A stretch of DNA of 64,000 bases from CAWFLT01 sp963816795. GTDB taxonomy: Bacteria; Acidobacteriota; Vicinamibacteria; Vicinamibacterales; SCN-69-37. The stretch covers positions 115,708 through 179,707 of the forward strand of contig CAWFLT010000021.1 in NCBI GenBank assembly GCA_963816795.1, read 5' to 3'. This document shows positions 41,137-52,817 of this stretch, piece after piece. The position numbers and the translations under genes were made by a program. The notes under the pieces are model-generated. The model made no database searches. It saw nothing but the letters and a program-made list of their open reading frames with translations, and was not told the origin of the DNA. Position 1 is the first letter of the stretch, and every line of letters starts with the position of its first letter.

Positions 41137-43723
41137 TTAAAAGTTGAACCAGCGGCTGATTTTGACCAGGAACACGCTGGTGGCTGGCGCGTCGAACAGG
41201 CCGGCGAAGTCGCGGCCGAACTGGAAGTCGTTGATCGGGGCAACCCCGTCGCGGCTTTGCTGCCAGACGACGAAGAGGACGGAGCCCGGGCGGTACTCCC
41301 AGCGCAGGACGTTGGTCGTGCGGAACGACCGGTAGTTGAAGTCCGGTTCGCCGGTGTAGTCGTACGACGAGTAGCGGTCGGCGTAGCTCGGGGCCCGTCC
41401 GTCGGTCAGCTCTTTGAACGCGCCGTAGCCGCCGGACGAGACGAACGGTCGCGCGTAGAGCTGGAGCGTGAGCGTCGGCGTGATCGTGTAGTTGACGCGC
41501 GTCGTGAAGCTGACGGTCGTCTGGTTCAGGCGGCCGAACACGTAGTGCGTCTGTTCAGCGGCGTCGAGATTCTCGATCCACTGCGCGTCGGCGCGATTGC
41601 GATCGACGCTGATGCCGCCGCTCACGTTCAGCGCCCGCATCGGCCGCCAGGTCAGATTTGGACTGACGCTCCAGCCCGACGACGCGCCGTGGTCGTTGAA
41701 CCACGAGGCGAACAGATTCAGGACCACCGGCTTGCGGTTGTCGGTGTCGAGGTACATCCACTGATTCAGGTTGCCCGGAGTGTAGCCGCCCGGACCGCCG
41801 CGCGTGAGCCGATCGGAGAAGCCCTCCGCGTTGACGTTGAAGCCCGAACCCACGGCCCAGTTGTTCATGAACGACCAGTGGGCGTTCACATTGGCGCCGA
41901 AGCTGCGGCGGTCGCCGCCGAAGTTCCAGCTGCCCCACTGATTGAGGTTGAAGCGGAAGGTCTTGATGTACTTGCCCGGCACATCGTCGCGCACCTGATA
42001 CCAGCCGATGGTCGAGATGTCGTCTGCGCGCGCCATGAATCCGAGATCGTTGACGTCGAACCCCGGCGTCTTGTACGACACACCAAACGTGAACCGCGTG
42101 CGCTGGCCGCTGATCTTGTTGATGTTGACCGACCCGGCGTGTCCGGCGAGCCGCTCGCTGGCGGGATCGTAGGCAAGATGCGTCGCGTCGGGCCGCTGAT
42201 AGCTGTGGACGTTGCTGCGCTGCAGGCGACCGATCGCGTCCGCGCTGCCGCGCACGTCGCTGCCGGCCCAGTAGCTCCTCAGGTTGTAGACGCCGCCGCC
42301 CAGGCGGACATCCGTGTCGATTCCGCCGGTCGTCGCTGAGCTGGGCAGGAATCGCAGCTCGTCCATCAACCGGCGGTAGGTGTTGGTGAGCATGAAGCTC
42401 ACCCGTGAGTTGTTTGCGAATTCGCGGCTCACTCGTGCCACCGAGTAGCTCGACGCCGGTTCGACCGGCGTCGTCGACGTGACCAGCCCGGCCCCGGACG
42501 CGAGCGTGGCCGACTCACGACTGGTGATGGCATTGAGGCCGCCGATCGAGAACTTGCCCAGCCGTCCCGCGAGTTTGGCGGCGCCGAGGATCGTCGTGTT
42601 GACCGGCTGCAGCGCATAACCGTCGATTGGGGCGTCGGCAAACCGGTGCGGCGTGCGGCCGATCCTCCGGGAATAGAACAAGCCGGTGCAGTCGCCGTCG
42701 CTGCAGTCGAGCCCGAATTCGAAGTTGCCGGATCCCTCGACGAAGAACGGCCGCCGCTCGGAGAAGAATGTTTCGAAGGCGCCGAGATTGACGACCGCGG
42801 GATCGGCTTCGACCTGTCCGAAGTCGGGATTGACGGTCGCCGTCAGCATCAATCCCGACGTGACGCGGTATTTCAGGTCGAGTCCGACCGCGGCGTCGGC
42901 GTCACGCCCGTCGTTCAACGGATTGCCGGCTTCGGCCAGCGAGGTCGTGAACTCGCTCAACGCGTACGGCGTCAGCTCCAGCCGTTTCTGTCCGCCCGAG
43001 AACGCCAGCCCCGTGAGGTCGCCGAACGACGAGACGTAGCCGCTCGCACTGCGGGCGAGCAGCGGCCACGTCGACGTCTCCGTCGCGTGGGCGACCTGCC
43101 GGACCACCGCGAAGCCGAACCCGGACGCCGACACGGGGTCGTAACGCAACTGCGAGAACGGAATGCGGAACTCCGCGCGCCAGCCGTCCGCGTGTCGTGC
43201 CACCGCGACATCCCACACGGCGTCCCAACTGGAGTCGTTGCTGTTGTCAGCAAACCAGTACGAATCCTGCTTGACGCCGGCGGCGTTGACGGCGAATTCG
43301 TACGCCGTCCGCCGATCCCGGTACGAGTCGACGATGACGCGGACCCAGTCCGACGGAGATCCATCGTCGCGGCGGGTCAGCATGCCGACGATCTTGTCCG
43401 GTTCCGGTTCGTCTGCACGGACGGCGACATACAGGGACGTGCTGTCGTACACCACCCGCACTTCGGTCTGGTGCGTGGGTTTCTGTCCTTCGTTCGGATC
43501 GCGCTGCAGGAAATCGGTGATCGCCTGGGCTTTGGCCCACACTTCCTCGTTGGTGGCGCCGTCGATCTTCATCGGTTCGGAGCCGGCAGGAATCGCGAGC
43601 GCCAACACCGACGCCACGCTTGGGTGAGCGCGGTTCGGGAGCGCTTGCACCGAGGACGACGCTGCCAGCCACGGCACTCCAGATCACTACTGCCAGTCGA
43701 TGTCCCACGCGCGAGCGCTGCAT
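41137..43723 (-). CDS. DUF5916/CBM9-like outer membrane beta-barrel protein
   Basis: About 846 residues in the main frame (41137-43677), plus a signal peptide read in another frame from ATG 43723 (RLAVVIWSAVAGSVVLG), so a frame change lies near 43645. The N-terminal domain is carbohydrate-binding-9-like (IDGATNEEVWAKAQAITDFLQRDPNEGQKPTHQTEV, YDSTSLYVAVRA). The remainder is DUF5916: AVNPDFGQVEAD-type motif, SERRPFFVEGSGNFEFG, and many alternating strands ending in a terminal aromatic residue (RWFNF), typical of outer-membrane barrels. Likely role: surface binding or uptake in polymer use; the substrate is unknown. Confidence 0.82.
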
Positions 43724-43812
43724 GCGATGGCTTAGACGGAGAGAATCGGGCCAGAGTTGACAAGCGCGTGGTGTTCGATTCCGGACGCGCGCAAGTTTGC
43801 TAATGTCTGCGC

Positions 43813-47134
<3,322 letters not shown>

Positions 47135-47136
47135 AA

Positions 47137-47166
47137 GACATCGGGTGTCTTCAGACACCCGGTGTC
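47137..47166. terminator. Hairpin between convergent genes
   Basis: GACATCGGGTGTC (47137-47149) and GACACCCGGTGTC (47154-47166) form a near-perfect 13-bp stem with a 4-base loop, located between the Tricorn stop (47134) and the VWFA stop (47167). No T-run follows, so this is a convergent 3'-end stem rather than a canonical intrinsic terminator. The shape resembles the GACTCC family with a changed centre. Confidence 0.6.
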
Positions 47167-48375
47167 CTAACTCTTCGGAATCACGACCTGCGTTCGGCTC
47201 CTCACGGTGGCGCCGGGCTGCCGGACGTTGACGCTGATGAAGTGGAGTTTGCCGTCGCGGTCTTCGGGGGTCGGCTCGACGCCGAGCAGATAGTAGGCCG
47301 TCGTCTCACGCAGCACGCGATCGAAGACGTAGTCGCCCGTGCCGCCCTCGACACGAAAGAGCGCGCCGCCCGCCTTGCCGGCGATGAGCTCGAGGCCGCG
47401 GCTGACCGTGTCGCGATCGGCAAAGCCGCTGCGATAGCGCTCCGTCGCGCGCCGGGGCGTCGGCGCGCTGGCGCCGAGCGAGTCGTTCCAGGTGACGTCC
47501 CAATGGAGCACGTAGAGGTTCGTCTGCGAGTTGGCAGTCTCCGAGCCGACAGTGCTGATGAGCCCGGTGACGTCAGGCCGCCCGACGGTGCGCGTGGAGC
47601 TCATCAACCCCGCGCTCATGAGCACGACGGTCTTGCGGCCCGGAATGGTCGCGAGGCTGCGCACGAGATTCGACACCGCGTTGAGCCGTTCCACAGACTC
47701 CGCTTCGAGATAGCTGGCCAGCGCCGAGGCCTCGCCTTCAATCGCCTTCGAGCACATCGCATCACCGTCCAGGCACTCGCGGCGGACCACTTTCTGCAAC
47801 GCGGCATCGTCGCCGGCCGTGATGTCGACGATCTCCGAGGGGCCGAGGTTGAACATGCCCGGCCGATCGTCGCGCCGGCCGGCGAGCCGATCGAAGGCAA
47901 AGTCCACCGACGGGTGGTCGTGCGTGAGCGCGAGAGTCGGCGTGCGGTACGGGAAGGCGTAGAGCGCGACCAGATCCTGCGGCCGCAGCTGGCTGACGAA
48001 CCGTCGCACCGTTTGGCGCAGGGGCTGGATTTCCCCGGTCGGGAAGCCGGCCAGGTCGACCGCCAGCACGTACACCCGGGTGTCGCCGGCGATTTCGCCC
48101 GGCGTCCTGACCGGCCGGATGGCGTTCAGGATGTCGATCTCTGGTGTGAACTTCACGAGCTCGGCGGACACGACGCGCCGCCGGCCGCCGTCGATGCCGA
48201 CGACGAAGTCGTCGAGCCCGAGCCCGATCAGCGGGTGGCCATCACTCGTGACCACCTGGACGTCGACGCGCACCACATCGACGGCGGATCGAAAGACCTG
48301 TGGCGGCGCCTGCGTGGCCGCGAGCCCTGCGATTGATGCGAGGACACCCGCCGCGGTCCAGGCCAGCCCTCGCAT
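47167..48375 (-). CDS. VWFA-related domain protein (acidobacterial type), copy 1
   Basis: Intact, 402 residues. Signal-like start (TAAGVLASIAGLAAT), then the acidobacterial VWFA-related pattern: RSAVDVVRVDVQVVTSDGHPLIGLGLDDFVV, VYVLAVDLAGFPTG, DLVALYAFPYRTPTLALTHDHPSVDF and SRGLELIAGKAGGALFRVEGGTGDYVFDRVLRETTAYYLLGVEPT. The MIDAS is degenerate (DLAG in place of DxSxS). It shares the whole layout with the next gene, so they are tandem paralogues; the start codon overlaps the stop of the upstream copy (TGATG). The function is unknown in this family; a secreted adhesive or sensor role is often guessed. Confidence 0.85.
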   Translation of the reverse strand: MRGLAWTAAGVLASIAGLAATQAPPQVFRSAVDVVRVDVQVVTSDGHPLIGLGLDDFVVGIDGGRRRVVSAELVKFTPEIDILNAIRPVRTPGEIAGDTRVYVLAVDLAGFPTGEIQPLRQTVRRFVSQLRPQDLVALYAFPYRTPTLALTHDHPSVDFAFDRLAGRRDDRPGMFNLGPSEIVDITAGDDAALQKVVRRECLDGDAMCSKAIEGEASALASYLEAESVERLNAVSNLVRSLATIPGRKTVVLMSAGLMSSTRTVGRPDVTGLISTVGSETANSQTNLYVLHWDVTWNDSLGASAPTPRRATERYRSGFADRDTVSRGLELIAGKAGGALFRVEGGTGDYVFDRVLRETTAYYLLGVEPTPEDRDGKLHFISVNVRQPGATVRSRTQVVIPKS

Positions 48376-49613
48376 CAGGATCCGGTCGTGGGAATGCGAC
48401 GCGGGACGACGACCTGCGTGCGCACGCGCACTGTGATCCCGCGCGGCTTGACGCTCACTCTCAGAAAGTGCGCCTTGCCGTCGCGATCGAGCTCTTCAGG
48501 CTGAACGCCGAGCAGGTAGTAGGCCGAGGTCTCGCGGAGCACTCGGTTGAACGCGGTCTCGCCCGTGCCGGCCTCCACCCGAAGCAGTGCCCCGCCCGCC
48601 TTGCCGGCGATGATTTCCAGGCCCTGGCCGATCGCATGACGATCAGCGAAGAGCGACTCGAAGCGATCCTGCGGCCGGCGTGACGACTTGTTGGCGGCCG
48701 AATACGCATCCATGAACAGGTTGTCGTAATGCAGCACGTAGAGGTTGGCGTCGGCGGCCGCCGCCGCCGATCCGACCTGACCCATCACGGTCATGACATC
48801 CGGCCGGCCGCCGACGCGCGTGGAGCTCAGCATCCCGCCGCTCACGAGCACGACGGTTTTCCGCCCGGCGATCGTCGAGAGCCCGTTCATCAGGTTGCGC
48901 AGCGCGTTCAGCCGCATCTGCGCGTCGGCCTCCATGTAGCCGGCCATCGCGCTGGCCTCGCCCTTGACGGCCATCGGACAATGCGTGTCCGCCGGATCGC
49001 ACTCGCGGCTGACGACCCTCGAGAGGGTGTCCGGATCGCCCGCAGTGATGTCGACGATCTCGGAGGGCGACAGGCCGAAGACCCCCATCGCCGGATCCAT
49101 CAAGCCCGTCAGCCGATTGAAGGCCCCGATCACTTCGCTGTGATCGTGCGTGAGATTGAGCAGCGGCAGCCGGTACGGGAAGTCGTACAAGCCGACCATG
49201 TCTTCGACGCGCAGCTGGTTGATGAACTGCTGGAGCGCCTGCCGGACCTGGCCGAGCGCGCCGGTGCGGAATGCCGACTGATCGACGGCGATCACGTAGA
49301 GCCGGCCGTCTTCAGGGATCCGTCCCGGCGTCCGGATCGGCGCGAGCACCTTGTCTGACGCGACCGTCGCCGACGCCGAATACCGCACGAGCTCGGTCGA
49401 TACCACGCGCCGGGGCCGGCCGTCGATGAAGACCTCGAAGTCGTCGGTGACGAGGTTGGGAATCGGGTGGCCCGTGGAGTCGACCGCCTGAACATCGACG
49501 CGCACCAGATCGACCATCGCACGGAAGACCGGTTGTTGAGGGGTCTGTGGCGCCTGCGCCACAAGCGTTGGCGCCGCCATGCACGCCAGAAGCACCGGGA
49601 GCCATCGCTTCAT
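48375..49613 (-). CDS. VWFA-related domain protein (acidobacterial type), copy 2
   Basis: Intact, about 412 residues from ATG 49613. Signal peptide RWLPVLLACMAAPTLVAQ, then PVFRAMVDLVRVDVQAVDSTGHPIPNLVTDDFEVFIDG, VIAVDQSAFRTG, VGLYDFPYRLPLLNLTHDHSEV and GKAGGALLRVEAGTGETAFNRVLRETSAYYLLGVQPEE. About half of the residues match the downstream paralogue, including the CPMA/CSKA Cys context. This copy is first in the pair and is translationally coupled to the second. A weak Shine-Dalgarno is present. Confidence 0.85.
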   Translation of the reverse strand: MKRWLPVLLACMAAPTLVAQAPQTPQQPVFRAMVDLVRVDVQAVDSTGHPIPNLVTDDFEVFIDGRPRRVVSTELVRYSASATVASDKVLAPIRTPGRIPEDGRLYVIAVDQSAFRTGALGQVRQALQQFINQLRVEDMVGLYDFPYRLPLLNLTHDHSEVIGAFNRLTGLMDPAMGVFGLSPSEIVDITAGDPDTLSRVVSRECDPADTHCPMAVKGEASAMAGYMEADAQMRLNALRNLMNGLSTIAGRKTVVLVSGGMLSSTRVGGRPDVMTVMGQVGSAAAAADANLYVLHYDNLFMDAYSAANKSSRRPQDRFESLFADRHAIGQGLEIIAGKAGGALLRVEAGTGETAFNRVLRETSAYYLLGVQPEELDRDGKAHFLRVSVKPRGITVRVRTQVVVPRRIPTTGS

Positions 49614-49713
49614 AAACAGGATCGGTCCCATTCTACCGCCGGGAACGGTCCGCGAGACGGGCTGGAGCCGTTTCCAGTTCGGGGTAGCGCCGGAAACCGC
49701 TATGCGGTTCCGG

Positions 49714-50751
49714 TCAGAAGGGAAGCGGGGGCCCCGGTGCGGCCGGTGTCCGGGTGGTCAGGGGCAGACCAGGCTCGTAGATCCGGCACCCCCGCTTGAA
49801 CTCGTCGAGCAGGGCGTCGGCGAGCGCCGTGGGCCCGACGACACGCACGGCCGCGCCGAATCCGAGCAGCCAGCTGCGCAACGCCCAGTCGTTGGAGACG
49901 TCGAGCGACATCCGGACGCGGCCGTCGGGCAGCTCCTCGAGCGCCTGGCTGGCGTGCCAGATGCGGCCGCGGACGTACGGCGCGACGGCGGCGGCAAACT
50001 CGAGCTCGATGTGCTCCGCAGGGGCCCAGAAGACGCCCATCGAGCCGCCAAACAGTTCCGCCGGCAGTTCGCGTGTGCGCCGGAAGACCTCTTCGCCCAC
50101 CGTCATCCGCTCGATCCGCTCGACCGCAAAGGTTCGAAACTCGCCGTACTGCGGCACCCAGGCCACGAGATAGACCCCGCCCTGCGCGAGCGCGAGACGA
50201 TACGGCTGCACGACGTAGGACTTCGCGCGGTTGCTGCTCGCCGAGAAATATCGCATCTCGACCTGGCGTCGATCGCGCGTGGCGTCGAGCAGCCGGCGCG
50301 TCACGTCCACGAGCTTGGCTGCCGGTTGGCCACTGCGTGGCCCCGCCTTGGCGGAGATGACCTGTGGGAGCGTCGCCAGAAACTCCCGCATGCGTGGATT
50401 CAAGCCGCCTTCTATCTTCGCGAACGCCGCGCGGAGCTCGTCGGAGAGCGGCCACCCCGAGAGGCCGTCTACCAGCGCGCGACTGAGATACAACGCCGCG
50501 ACATCCGACACCGAGAGGCCTTCCTGCACGGAACGGAAGGGCTGCGCGTCGAGCCGCCAGCGCTTGGTTTCGTTGCCGTCGCCCTCGTCGTAGAGCGCGA
50601 ACCCCGCTTCCTGCAGCGCCTGCAGATCGCGCCGGATCGTCCGCGTGGTGACGTTCACATGCGCGGCGAGCTCGTGAATCGTCACGCCGGTGCGACGGCC
50701 TTCGATTTCCCTCAGGATCTGCCACTGGCGAATGACTTCGGCGTTGCGCAT
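49714..50751 (-). CDS. WYL-domain transcriptional regulator (YafY/DeoR-like)
   Basis: Intact, 345 residues from ATG 50751. An N-terminal winged helix (RQWQILREIEGRRTGVTIHELAAHVNVTTRTIRRDLQALQEAGF) precedes a WYL effector domain (VEMRYFSASSNRAKSYVVQPYRLALAQGGVYLVAWVPQYGEFRTFAVERIERM) and a C-terminal dimerising extension (VVGPTALADALLDEFKRG). WYL proteins sense nucleic-acid or nucleotide signals and often regulate stress or defence genes, but no such genes are adjacent. It is 11 bases downstream of the TMEM175-like gene, so probably cotranscribed. Confidence 0.9.
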   Translation of the reverse strand: MRNAEVIRQWQILREIEGRRTGVTIHELAAHVNVTTRTIRRDLQALQEAGFALYDEGDGNETKRWRLDAQPFRSVQEGLSVSDVAALYLSRALVDGLSGWPLSDELRAAFAKIEGGLNPRMREFLATLPQVISAKAGPRSGQPAAKLVDVTRRLLDATRDRRQVEMRYFSASSNRAKSYVVQPYRLALAQGGVYLVAWVPQYGEFRTFAVERIERMTVGEEVFRRTRELPAELFGGSMGVFWAPAEHIELEFAAAVAPYVRGRIWHASQALEELPDGRVRMSLDVSNDWALRSWLLGFGAAVRVVGPTALADALLDEFKRGCRIYEPGLPLTTRTPAAPGPPLPF

Positions 50752-50762
50752 CGTGGTTCCCT

Positions 50763-51524
50763 TCAGGGCGCGGCGGTCGTCAGCTTCCCATGAGCACGGC
50801 CCGCGAAGTAGCCGTTCATGCCATGGAGCGGCCCCATCAGCCCGTACAGCACACCGGGCAGCGCCATCATCTGCTCTTCCACGACCAGCGCCAAGCCAAT
50901 CGAGACGATCGCGAGCGCAGTGCTGATGACATGGGCCTGCAGATTGAATCGCAGCGTCACCAGATCGGCGGCGCCCAGTTGCAGCGCCATACGCTGACGC
51001 CAGGCGTAGACATACAGCAGGACGAACGTGCCGAAGATGAGGGCGACGCCCGTGCTGTAGACGAGCATGAGGAATCGCGGGTCTTCGCGCAGCCCGGTGC
51101 CTGCCATGCCGAGATTGGGGCCGAGGAGGCTGACCGTCAGGAACTTCAGCGGGTACACGTAGAAGAGCACGACGAACAACAACACGCAGTTGAGGAATGC
51201 CGTCCACGCATCCTGCAGGCCGTAGCGCCGGAAGAACTTGTTGTGCTCCCACCAGATGTAGCAGACCATCGCGAACATCAGGGCGAACGGCAGTGACCCC
51301 CGCACGAGCAACTTCAGTTCGTCCATGGTGTCCGGAACGTCGAGCGACACCACCAGCAGCGTCAGTGCGAAGCCGAAGACCGCATCGCTGAATCCTTCGA
51401 GCCGGCTGACTCCGTGCAGTCGAGTGGCCAAGACGGTTGCCTTTCGGCCCGGGCCGCTGCCGGGCGCCTGGGCCCTGGATTGTATAAGGGGCTGGGCCTC
51501 CAGCTTCCCACTCAGGGCAGTCAC
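50763..51524 (-). CDS. TMEM175-like potassium channel protein (DUF1211)
   Basis: Intact, about 253 residues from ATG 51524 (a start closer to residue 32 is also possible). Six hydrophobic segments and the family signature GFSDAVFGFALTLLVVSLDVP, followed by WWEHNKFFRRYGLQDAW and a late helix with AIVSIGLALVVEEQM. Prokaryotic TMEM175 channels conduct potassium with a single repeat of six helices, assembling as tetramers. The long charged extension at the start lacks membrane character. The neighbour WYL regulator could control it. Confidence 0.85.
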   Translation of the reverse strand: MTALSGKLEAQPLIQSRAQAPGSGPGRKATVLATRLHGVSRLEGFSDAVFGFALTLLVVSLDVPDTMDELKLLVRGSLPFALMFAMVCYIWWEHNKFFRRYGLQDAWTAFLNCVLLFVVLFYVYPLKFLTVSLLGPNLGMAGTGLREDPRFLMLVYSTGVALIFGTFVLLYVYAWRQRMALQLGAADLVTLRFNLQAHVISTALAIVSIGLALVVEEQMMALPGVLYGLMGPLHGMNGYFAGRAHGKLTTAAP

Positions 51525-51630
51525 ATGGACACTGGAGAGGGACCCCTTCCTCGAAGCTCGTTTCCGGGCCGTTTCAAGGTGTGACCTCGGTTGTCACACG
51601 AGTTGCATAGTCTGGAGCCAGGAGGGAGAC

Positions 51631-51825
51631 ATGCAGCGTATCGATGGAGCGACGGCCCGGCAGCTCGACCTCGTAGACGACGGCAACGAGCCGGTCATCC
51701 CACGGATTCGGCCCACCCAGCCCCACCCGGCGCTGCGTCTCCTGCGCCGCGACGTCTACGCCGAACTGGCGCGCCGCCGGCGCCGGGCGCAGATCGCGGC
51801 CAGACACGAGGTGGAGAAGAACTAA
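51631..51825 (+). CDS. Small basic protein, 64 residues
   Basis: ATG 51631 is preceded by a strong ribosome-binding site (AGGAGGGAG). The protein reads MQRIDGATARQLDLVDDGNEPVIP, then a basic tail with RLLRRDVYAELARRRRRAQI and KN. No signal or membrane helix is seen. I do not recognise it. The good Shine-Dalgarno, an acidic N-terminal half and basic C-terminal helix support a real gene; it could be a nucleic-acid-binding or regulatory peptide. It lies alone between divergent TMEM175 and convergent SDR genes. Confidence 0.55.
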   Translation: MQRIDGATARQLDLVDDGNEPVIPRIRPTQPHPALRLLRRDVYAELARRRRRAQIAARHEVEKN

Positions 51826-51837
51826 CCGGTGCGGGGT

Positions 51838-51905
51838 GCGCGGTGCGCGGTGCGCCGCGGACCCCGGGTGCCCCTTGGGCCTTGGACCCTTGGCCTTGGG
51901 CCTTG
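51838..51905. repeat. Low-complexity repeats (gtgcgcg and ccttgg words)
   Basis: Repeats of gcgcggtgcgcggtgc, followed by ccttgggccttggacccttggccttgggccttg. The ccttgg words recur at 24262-24285 and inside the helicase gene near 19030-19080. The tract lies just after the SDR stop. Confidence 0.75.
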
Positions 51906-51907
51906 TT

Positions 51908-52681
51908 CTACCGCCCGACCTGCCCGTGCAGCCATTTGGTGATCTTCGGCGGGAGCCGCCGCGGCGCCAGGCGGTTTGCTTGACTCAGGATCCAGTTGAG
52001 TAGCCCCGCCACGACTACCCGTCGTCCCGCGAACATTCCGTCCACCCCCACTTTCGCCACCCGACTTGCGGACATCGCTCCGACCGAGAACAGTCGCGCG
52101 TCCTTGATATCCGCCCGCGCCTGAAAGCCCGTCCGCGTCGGTCCGGGACAGAGCGCCGTGACCGTGACGCCCTCCGGAGCGAGCTCTTCCGCCAACGCCT
52201 CGGTGAACGAGAGCACGTACGCTTTGCTGGCGTAGTAGATCGCCATCAGCGGGCCGGGCTGGAAGGCCGCGGTCGACGCCACGTTCAGCAGCTTGCCTTT
52301 CGCGGCGATCAGGTCGGGCAGGGCGTGTTTCGAGAGCTCTGTCAGGACCTCGATATTGAGCCGGAGCATGTCGAGATCGGTCTGGAGATCGCTCGCCCGG
52401 AACGGCCCCATCGTTCCGAAACCGGCGTTGTTGACGAGGATATCGATCCGCCCGGCGACGCCGCGGGCGCTCGCGAACACGTCCGCGGCTGCGCCAGGTT
52501 GCGTCAAGTCCCGGGCGACGACATAGGCTGCCACGCCATGCTCCCGGCGCACCTCCGAGGCCAACGCCTCGAGTTTCTCCGCCGAGCGCGCGACAAGAAT
52601 GACGTCGATCTTCCGCGCCGCGAGCTCGCGCACGATCGCTTCGCCGATCCCGCCCGATGCGCCGGTGATCAATGCGTTCAT
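51908..52681 (-). CDS. Short-chain dehydrogenase/reductase
   Basis: Intact, 257 residues from ATG 52681. Cofactor site LITGASGGIGEAIVRELAARK, Asp-containing DLTQPG, NNAG motif DILVNNAGFGTMGPF, catalytic Ser in LLNVASTAAFQPG and YYASKAYVLSFTEAL (Tyr-x3-Lys). The C-terminal extension with LLNWILSQANRLAPRRLPP is hydrophobic and basic and suggests membrane association, as in the DltE-like SDR group. The substrate is unknown. The stop is flanked by low-complexity repeats and the start by the GC-rich repeat. Confidence 0.9.
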   Translation of the reverse strand: MNALITGASGGIGEAIVRELAARKIDVILVARSAEKLEALASEVRREHGVAAYVVARDLTQPGAAADVFASARGVAGRIDILVNNAGFGTMGPFRASDLQTDLDMLRLNIEVLTELSKHALPDLIAAKGKLLNVASTAAFQPGPLMAIYYASKAYVLSFTEALAEELAPEGVTVTALCPGPTRTGFQARADIKDARLFSVGAMSASRVAKVGVDGMFAGRRVVVAGLLNWILSQANRLAPRRLPPKITKWLHGQVGR

Positions 52682-52694
52682 GACTAGTGAAGTG

Positions 52695-52812
52695 GACACC
52701 CGCGTTGCGAAGCAACGCGGCCCGAGGTGCGGGGGTGGGCCGCCTTCGCGCCGAAGGCGCTTCGGCGAGCTGGGCCGAAGCCTTGGCGGAGGCCAGGCCC
52801 CGCGCCCCTAAG
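52695..52812. repeat. GC-rich hairpin repeat abutting the Gdh stop codon
   Basis: A close relative of the 40906 unit: cccgcgttgcgaagcaacgcggcccgaggtgcgggggt, then gccttcgcgccgaaggcgcttcggcgagctgggcc and aggccaggccccgcgcc. It ends six bases before the Gdh stop on the minus strand. Confidence 0.9.
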
Positions 52813-52817
52813 TAAAG

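Noticed and set aside
47137..47166. An intrinsic terminator with U-tract
   Set aside because: The stem is strong but no T-run follows in either direction, so it is listed only as a convergent 3'-end hairpin.
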